Shown: positions 59,106 through 64,000 of the stretch, in pieces
How positions within the stretch are numbered: the first letter of the stretch is position 1
Layout: the number at the start of each line of letters is the position of its first letter
Source: Marinibaculum pumilum
GTDB taxonomy: Bacteria; Pseudomonadota; Alphaproteobacteria; Ferrovibrionales; Ferrovibrionaceae
Length of the DNA stretch: 64,000 nt
Assembly: GCF_042646425.1 (NCBI RefSeq)
Contig: NZ_JBHRTR010000031.1
Span: forward strand, 124,001-188,000
Reading direction: 5' to 3'
The notes under the pieces: generated by a model
What the model was told of the DNA's origin: nothing
The model's database searches: none
The model's input: only the letters and a program-made list of their open reading frames with translations
Made by a program: the position numbers and the translations under genes

Positions 59106-60440
59106 CTACTCGGCCGCCTTCATGTCGGAGGCCGGGCGCTCGGCCTTCTCGACCTGCTCGGCATAGGCCTCTTCCCAGTCGGTCGCGGGATCGGCGACGA
59201 AGAAGCCGGCGCGCGCCTGCAGCAGGATCTCCGGATCGTCGACGCCGGGCGGCGTCTGGCCGGTGTCGCGGAAGGCCCGCGCCTGGCGCAGCAGGTGGCG
59301 GCGGGTGCGGGTGATCATCTGGTCGCTGGGGGCGAGATGCTCGAAGGTATGGTCGACGATATCGCCCATGCTCTCGGTCACCGCCTGGTCCTGCAGGTGG
59401 ATGTCGGTGATGCCGGAGAAGATTTCGTTCCGGGCCTGCGCGTCGCGGTCGATCTGGTAGTCGTTGTCCGCATTGGCGGCGAGCCGCCAGCGGTCGAACC
59501 AGCCGGTGCCGTTGGGCAGGAAGTCGTGGTCGGGGCGCGAGCCGGGCAGGGTGCCACCGTTCTTCAGCGGCGCCACCGCGGTCAGGCGCTTGCGCAGATG
59601 CTCCGGTTCCCATTGCAGATGGACGAACATCGTGTGCGTGTCGTCCATCGGCACCCAGGCGCGGGCGCCGACATGGGTCGGGAACGAACCCTGCGGCTGC
59701 TGCGTCCAGAACGGGAAGAGGAAGTTGGCGAAGCGCCAGTAGGTGCGCCCGTCATCGGCGGGGCGGAAGGCGCCGTACTGGGTGCCGAACGGCATCTCCC
59801 GGAAATTGTAGTCGGGCGACCGGTGCAGCACGGCGCCGCGTATCGGGTGGTCCAGCGGCACGTCTTCGGGATCGACGCTGCCGACATGCAGGAAGCCGAA
59901 ATGGGAGGTGTCGATATCCCCTTCCAGGGACTGCAGCCAGCTGCATTCGCGCTGGATGAACTTCATCTGCACCTGGTCGCGCGGCAGCAGGTTCACCTCC
60001 AGCGGCGGCAGCGGCGGGGCCGGCCGGCGCTTGCCCATATAGACCCAGATCAGGCCGTTGCGCTCCGCCGCCGGATAGGCCTTGGCCTTCACCTTGTGCT
60101 TGAAGTCCTGGTCGCCGCGCAGGTTCGGCATGTCGACGCAGTTGCCCTCGGTGTCGAACTTCCAGCCGTGATAGATGCAGCGCAGGCCGCTCTCCTCGTT
60201 GCGGCCGAAGAACAGGGAGGCGCAGCGATGCGGGCAGCGATGGTCCATCACGCCCACCCGGCCGTCGCTGTCGCGGAAGGCGACCAGCTTCTCGCCCAGC
60301 AGCATCAGCCGCATAGGCACGCCGTCCGCCGCCAGTTCCTCCGACATCGCGGCGGGGATCCAGTACTGCCGCATGAACTCGCCCATCAGGGTGCCGGGGC
60401 CGACCCGGGTCAGTTCCTCGCTTTCCTGTGCCGTGGTCAT
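59106..60440 (-). CDS. Rieske oxygenase alpha subunit (phthalate-dioxygenase type)
   Basis: The 444-aa protein has Rieske ligands C69/H71 and C88/H91 (HRCPHRC, RCIYHGW) and iron ligands in DIDTSHFGFLH. AGGAGGAGCGCC precedes the ATG. Upstream is a CTGAAAATGAAA motif; downstream is the ABC importer. It probably carries out the first attack on the compound imported by that ABC system. Confidence 0.88.
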   Translation of the reverse strand: MTTAQESEELTRVGPGTLMGEFMRQYWIPAAMSEELAADGVPMRLMLLGEKLVAFRDSDGRVGVMDHRCPHRCASLFFGRNEESGLRCIYHGWKFDTEGNCVDMPNLRGDQDFKHKVKAKAYPAAERNGLIWVYMGKRRPAPPLPPLEVNLLPRDQVQMKFIQRECSWLQSLEGDIDTSHFGFLHVGSVDPEDVPLDHPIRGAVLHRSPDYNFREMPFGTQYGAFRPADDGRTYWRFANFLFPFWTQQPQGSFPTHVGARAWVPMDDTHTMFVHLQWEPEHLRKRLTAVAPLKNGGTLPGSRPDHDFLPNGTGWFDRWRLAANADNDYQIDRDAQARNEIFSGITDIHLQDQAVTESMGDIVDHTFEHLAPSDQMITRTRRHLLRQARAFRDTGQTPPGVDDPEILLQARAGFFVADPATDWEEAYAEQVEKAERPASDMKAAE

Positions 60441-60491
60441 CTGGCGCTCCTCCTCCTTTCCGTCCGGCATCCGCCGCGCGGATACTGGAAT

Positions 60492-60510
60492 CGTGTTTCA
60501 TTTTCAGATC
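60492..60510. promoter_or_regulatory. CTGAAAA-TGAAA motif upstream of Rieske gene (minus strand)
   Basis: On the minus strand GATCTGAAAATGAAACACG lies 52 bp before the ATG of the Rieske gene at 59106-60440. Core shared with 52895-52916. Confidence 0.4.
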
Positions 60511-60577
60511 TGGCGCGACATGCGCCCGGGGGCTGTGCCCTGCACCGGCCGCCCGGCCGGCAGCGGGTCCTCTCGGT

Positions 60578-61444
60578 TCAGTCCGTGGTCTGGCTGCTGC
60601 GGTCCGCCCGCACGAGGTGGATCGGGTCGACCTGTCCGCCGGGGCCGAGGCCGGCATAGCCCTGAACCCGGTCCAGTTCGATCACGACCACCGCGCCGCT
60701 GCGGGCGAAGTCGTGGTGGCGCTCCGGTCGCGGTGCGGCGTCGTAGACCCGGGCGCGCAGGGCCGGGTCGTCGTCGATCCGCGCACGGCCGTGGAACTGG
60801 TAGGTCGCCTTGCTGTCCTCGTCCCGGTACATCAGCGCCACCCGGGGATTGCGGGCGATCGCCCGGGCGAGGCCGCCGTCGCGGTTGCGGAGCCAGATGG
60901 CGAGCCGGTCATCGGCGATCGCCTGCGTGGAGCCGCGGAAACTGAGGACCGGCTGCCCGCTCTCGTCGACGTGGGACAGCAGCATCGGATGGCCGCCGGC
61001 CAGCGCGCTGCCGATCATCGCCTTCAGGCTGTCGGGCAGGGCGAGGCCCGGGGTGGCGGGCCGCGCTGCGGCCGCCCCCTGCTGGCCGATGGCGGCGATG
61101 CGGCCGTCGGCGATCTGCAGGGTGAGGATCAGGGCCGACCAGCGCCAGCCCTCGGACAGGGTACCGCGGACGGTCAGGGCGGTGGCCGGCGCGGCCGCCG
61201 TGGCGATACCGGCATCGGCGGGTCGCGGCGCTTCCCAGCCGGCGGCGCGGTAGGGAGCGCCGGCCTGCGGATCGTTCAGCCGGTCGAGAACATCGGCGCG
61301 GCCGGCGACCTCGGCATTCAGGGCGGTGAAGATGACGGAATCCGCAAGCATCTCGCCGGTGACCGCACCGGCGGACAGGGCTTCGATGAACGCCCCGGCA
61401 AGAGCAGCCGGGTCCGGCGTGCCGTCAGGGAGCATGCCGCTCAC
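60578..61444 (-). CDS. PPOX/FMN split-barrel protein with unusual N-terminal domain
   Basis: The 288-aa protein's C-terminal half (about 140-285) is a pyridoxamine-phosphate-oxidase-like split barrel: VLSFRGSTQAIADDRLAIW, GGLARAIARNPRVALMYRD, FHGRARIDDDPALRARVYD and VVVIELDRVQGYAGLGPGG. The N-terminal half (AALAGAFIEALSAGAVTGEM, TLSEGWRWSALILTLQIADG) resembles a SnoaL/NTF2-type fold. Such a fusion is uncommon. A flavin reductase or electron donor role for the neighbouring Rieske enzyme is possible but unproven. Confidence 0.72.
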   Translation of the reverse strand: MSGMLPDGTPDPAALAGAFIEALSAGAVTGEMLADSVIFTALNAEVAGRADVLDRLNDPQAGAPYRAAGWEAPRPADAGIATAAAPATALTVRGTLSEGWRWSALILTLQIADGRIAAIGQQGAAAARPATPGLALPDSLKAMIGSALAGGHPMLLSHVDESGQPVLSFRGSTQAIADDRLAIWLRNRDGGLARAIARNPRVALMYRDEDSKATYQFHGRARIDDDPALRARVYDAAPRPERHHDFARSGAVVVIELDRVQGYAGLGPGGQVDPIHLVRADRSSQTTD

Positions 61445-61801
61445 CCGTTCCTCCCAAAATCCCGTTCCTTTGGCGATCCCGTTGCTGCCGGGACCATTGG
61501 CGCAAGCATGCCAGTTGATGTGTCGATTGCAAAGGGCGTTTGCTTTTTACAAATCACCTGGTGCGGCACCGGACGCTGCGATCCGCCGCATCCGGGACCG
61601 GCTGGCCGGCGGCCCGGTGCGCGGCAGTCCGGCAGCAGGCAAGGCCTCCGGCGGCAGCCGACGGCCGCATGCGGTGCCGGTGCAGGGCAGCCGCGGGACG
61701 GTTCCCGATTGCCGAATGGCAGGCATGCGAAAGGTGGGACGACCCGGAGCAGGTGGCCGGATACCGCTGTCTGGGGCGGCAGCCGGGATCGGATTGCCGG
61801 G
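61445..61801. other. Intergenic segment with dyad, no gene
   Basis: 357 bp. Open frames on both strands are GC-driven and have no ribosome-binding site or family likeness. GCAAA-GGGCG-TTTGC (61529-61543) forms a short dyad about 85 bp upstream of the PPOX gene and echoes the GCAAA element of the shared catabolic motif. Nothing else recognised. Confidence 0.45.
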
Positions 61802-62704
61802 TCAGTCGTCCATGCGATCCCGGATTGCCGCCGCCAGGCGGCGGAAGTCGTGCGGCGCGTCTTTGCCGACGGCATCGCGCAGGCCGCGTCGTGCCACCCA
61901 TTCCTGCCGGTCGGCGGTTGCGGTCGCCATCAGCGGCTGCAGCCCCGTGGCCGCGATGGTGGCGGCGACCTCGCGCATCTCGTCGGCCCGGCGCTGGCCA
62001 TGCAGCATCACCCGGCTGACCAGGTAGCCCAGCAACTGCTCCCACTCCAGCCCGGGGAAGGTCTGGTCCAGGGAGGCGAGCACCTCTGCCGAAGTGCCGT
62101 AATGCTCCGCGGTCAGCGCGCATTCCACCGCCAGCGCCTCGATCCCCTTGATCATGATGCTGCGGGTCATCTTGATCGCGGAGGCATGGCCGATCTCCGC
62201 AGCGGCGATCTGCAGTTGCATGCCCAGCGGGTCCAGCAGAGCCTTCGCGTCGGAGGCATGCGCACCGCCCAGCAGCATCGGCACCGCCAGCCCCTTGGGC
62301 GGCACGGCGCCCATCACCGCCGCCTCGACATAGCGCCCGCCGGCCGCACCCACGATGTCCGCGGCGCGGCGCTTGGTCTCCGGCGAGACGGAGTTCACGT
62401 CAAAATAGATCTGCCCTTCCGAAAGATGCGCGGACGCCGCCTGTGCCGCATCGAGTGCGGCGGAGGCGGTGACGGCGCAGATCACCAGGTGGGCGCCGTC
62501 GATCGCGTCGGCCAGGTCGTCGTCGCAGTCGACGGACATGGCGCCTGCGCGCGCGCGCATCGCCGGCGCATCCGGTCCGTGCAGAAGGATGTCGTAGGCG
62601 GTGACCGACGCCACCTCCGGCCGCGCGGCCAGGTCGCGCGCCAGACAGCCGCCGGCCTCGCCGAAGCCGATCAGCGCCAGGCGCAGCGCATTGCCGGCGC
62701 TCAT
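61802..62704 (-). CDS. 6PGDH/3-hydroxyisobutyrate-dehydrogenase-like NAD(P) oxidoreductase
   Basis: The 300-aa dehydrogenase has an N-terminal Rossmann motif LALIGFGEAGGCLARDLA and the substrate segment YFDVNSVSPETKRRAADIVG. VEAAVMGAVPPKGLAVPMLL follows, then HASAIKMTRSIMIKGIEALA with the catalytic Lys. The C-terminal helical domain is of the DUF1932 type. It lies 40 bp downstream of the second LigB-type gene and probably oxidises or reduces a hydroxy acid in that pathway. Typical length for the family. Confidence 0.85.
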   Translation of the reverse strand: MSAGNALRLALIGFGEAGGCLARDLAARPEVASVTAYDILLHGPDAPAMRARAGAMSVDCDDDLADAIDGAHLVICAVTASAALDAAQAASAHLSEGQIYFDVNSVSPETKRRAADIVGAAGGRYVEAAVMGAVPPKGLAVPMLLGGAHASDAKALLDPLGMQLQIAAAEIGHASAIKMTRSIMIKGIEALAVECALTAEHYGTSAEVLASLDQTFPGLEWEQLLGYLVSRVMLHGQRRADEMREVAATIAATGLQPLMATATADRQEWVARRGLRDAVGKDAPHDFRRLAAAIRDRMDD

Positions 62705-62744
62705 CCCGCCGACACTTCTGCTGCCCTTCGGCGGGCGGCGGGGC

Positions 62745-63731
62745 TCAGCCCCACCAGGCGAAGCAGATGCCGGTTCCGGTGCCGGCCTTGGTGCGATAAC
62801 CGGGGATGTAATCGACCCATTGCATGTCCAGACCTTCCAGGGCGCCCGCGGCGCAGATCCAATTGCGGATCTCGGAGCTGCCTGCCTCCAGCTTGTTCAG
62901 CGGCAGGCCGGTCAGCGCCTTCGCATCCTTCTCGCGCATCGCCCGGATGATCTCCTTGTCCAGGTCCTCGTCAACAGTGAAGTGGCTGAGGCCGCCGGAG
63001 GCGAGGATGCCGACCTTGCGGTCCTCGGGGAAGGACTCGATCGCCTGGCGGATCGCGCGACCCAGATTGTAGCAGCGCCGCGGGCTGGGCTGGTTCGGTG
63101 GATAGTAGGTGTTGATGAAGACCGGCACGACGGGAAGGGCCTGGCCGTTGACCAGCCGCTTGTGCACGAAGCCGAAGGCATGGCCCTCGCCCTGGCCCTC
63201 CGCCACGGTGCGGGCGGAAGAGACGTCGAACTCGGCCGCGTTGAGGGCCCGTATCAGATGCTCCGCCAGGGCGGCATCGACCGGATAGTCGCGCGGCGGG
63301 TTGTCGTAATAGCGCGCCTGCGCCGCCTTGAACCAGGCATCTCCGGGCGCGAAGGTGTGGCGGGGCACGTTCGGGATGCTCTCCCCCCAGTAGATCAGGA
63401 AGGAGGGCAGGTTGTCGGCGTGGTACATCTCCTCCTGGTCGTCTCCGACGATCACCAGGCTGTCCAGACCGGCCTTTTCGATCACCTCGGCAAGCCGGGC
63501 GATGCCGTCCTGGGCACGCTGGTGCCGGGCCGCGACGCTTTCGGCGGTCAGGGAAGCGGCGGCGCGCGGATCGGCGACCTTCTCCAGTTCCGCGAAGCTG
63601 ATCAGGGCGCCGTCCTTGGTGCGCTGCGGTCGCTCGCTGTCGCGGCCGGGAAAGTTCAGCCGCCAGTCCTCCGGCGTGGACATGAGCATGGGCGTGTGGG
63701 ATGTGCCGATGCCGAGCGTGATCTTCGCCAT
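62745..63731 (-). CDS. LigB-type (class III) extradiol ring-cleavage dioxygenase (second)
   Basis: This 328-aa paralog of the enzyme at 32221 has GIGTSHTPML (H12), SLVIVGDDQEEMYH and LASGGLSHFTVDEDLDKEI. About half of the residues agree by eye (VVPVFINTYYPPNQPSPRRC, GSSEIRNWI and GYRTKAGTGTGICFAWW all have counterparts). No LigA-type small subunit gene is adjacent. A shared regulatory motif lies about 145 bp upstream. It begins the third catabolic cluster. Confidence 0.83.
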   Translation of the reverse strand: MAKITLGIGTSHTPMLMSTPEDWRLNFPGRDSERPQRTKDGALISFAELEKVADPRAAASLTAESVAARHQRAQDGIARLAEVIEKAGLDSLVIVGDDQEEMYHADNLPSFLIYWGESIPNVPRHTFAPGDAWFKAAQARYYDNPPRDYPVDAALAEHLIRALNAAEFDVSSARTVAEGQGEGHAFGFVHKRLVNGQALPVVPVFINTYYPPNQPSPRRCYNLGRAIRQAIESFPEDRKVGILASGGLSHFTVDEDLDKEIIRAMREKDAKALTGLPLNKLEAGSSEIRNWICAAGALEGLDMQWVDYIPGYRTKAGTGTGICFAWWG

Positions 63732-63876
63732 ATTGCCTTCGCTCCCCCGATCGCTGACGGCGGCCCCTGGTGGCGGTTGCCGCGATCGCGTCGCCCCGGC
63801 CGGCCGGCGGCCGCTGAAATCCGGGGCGGACAGCTATCGTCCAGCGGGGCCTGTTGTTGCAATTTGTTTGGCAATT

Positions 63877-63902
63877 GCAAACCGTGTTTGTCAACGTCAA
63901 AA
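63877..63902. promoter_or_regulatory. Shared motif, site C (between second ligB-like gene and next operon)
   Basis: GCAAACCGTGTTTGTCAACG followed by TCAAAA aligns with site A at 28192 (GCAAACCG-N2-TTYGTCAA-N3-CAAA). It lies in the divergent gap upstream of both 62745-63731 and the gene starting at 63948. Confidence 0.5.
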
Positions 63903-63947
63903 TTCGTGACGATCGACACAGGCCCAGCCAGGCAAGGGAGGAATGCC

Positions 63948-64000
63948 ATGACCGACGCCCCGGTGACCGACAGGGTAGTGGTGGAGACCACCTCCGGCCA
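63948..64000 (+). CDS. Start of an unidentified gene, cut by window end
   Basis: GGGAGGAATGCC precedes ATG at 63948, and the frame (MTDAPVTDRVVVETTSG) is open to the window edge. Only about 17 residues are visible, too few to assign. By position it diverges from the second ligB-like gene and probably belongs to the catabolic region. Confidence 0.5.
   Translation, partial: MTDAPVTDRVVVETTSG

Noticed and set aside
57843..60659. Very long plus-strand open frame (over 900 codons) opposite the ABC binding protein and Rieske genes
   Set aside because: Same GC-bias artefact; it spans several well-supported minus-strand genes and their promoters.
61326..62027. Plus-strand ORF across the gap between the PPOX and dehydrogenase genes
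   Set aside because: It overlaps both flanking genes in antisense and has no start signal.

Overview
The window is high-GC DNA that looks alphaproteobacterial, probably a Rhodospirillales-type soil or marine heterotroph. The basis is the GC-rich codon use, the TRAP and ABC uptake systems, the phthalate-dioxygenase-type Rieske enzymes and the short intergenic repeats of the 'cgtcatccccgacttgatcggggat' kind. The species cannot be fixed from the sequence. No rRNA, tRNA or CRISPR array was seen.

Positions 1 to about 18.9 kb are a mobilizable accessory segment carrying defence genes. Backbone genes are a Hin/TnpR-type serine resolvase (4175-4822), an ArdA anti-restriction DNA mimic (16184-16690), a MobA/VirD2-like relaxase (16694-18019) and a MobC-like accessory protein (18020-18454). 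Between them sits a defence island. It holds (a) a translationally coupled minus-strand set: a three-helix membrane protein, a ThsB-like (MTH538/DUF1863) TIR protein, a canonical TIR protein and a 4-fold beta-flower protein (7868 down to 5976); (b) a complete qatABCD anti-phage operon (8185-12926); and (c) an AT-rich minus-strand set: a ParB-like-fold protein, a large RelA/SpoT-synthetase protein and a 62-aa protein (15759 down to 12966). Two GC-rich hairpin-dense non-coding segments (about 5.81-5.95 kb and 15.9-16.1 kb) bracket this island. Further left are a protein made of five tandem HTH-like repeats (645-1772), a coiled-coil protein and a small secreted protein. The element's left end lies outside the window and no integrase or att pair was recognised.

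Positions 19.1 to 25.2 kb look like ordinary chromosome: a GAF-PAS-GGDEF(degenerate)-EAL c-di-GMP protein, an MltF-like lytic transglycosylase, a LemA protein and a DUF3137 membrane protein.

Positions 25.2 to 64 kb are a catabolic region for aromatic acids. A long minus-strand cluster (33231 down to 25210) encodes a LigB-type extradiol dioxygenase, two RraA/CHA-aldolase-like proteins, RidA, a LigJ-like amidohydrolase, an IclR regulator and a DctPQM TRAP transporter. This fits a short gallate-type route (ring cleavage, hydration, aldol cleavage to central metabolites) with dedicated uptake. Divergent from it, a plus-strand cluster (33488-41848) encodes four Rieske oxygenase alpha subunits, one beta subunit, a PhyH-type dioxygenase, a FadR-type GntR regulator and a CMD-family protein. 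After a housekeeping-like stretch (42.3-46.0 kb) come a second TRAP system with two paralogous binding proteins, two more Rieske enzymes with a VOC protein, a second IclR regulator, and a third cluster: an ABC importer, a Rieske enzyme, a PPOX-fold protein, a 6PGDH-type dehydrogenase and a second LigB-type dioxygenase. In all there are seven Rieske alpha subunits, one beta subunit and no recognisable reductase. Three short DNA motifs recur upstream of these clusters and probably tie them into shared regulons. A ~230-bp inverted-repeat-bounded element occurs twice.
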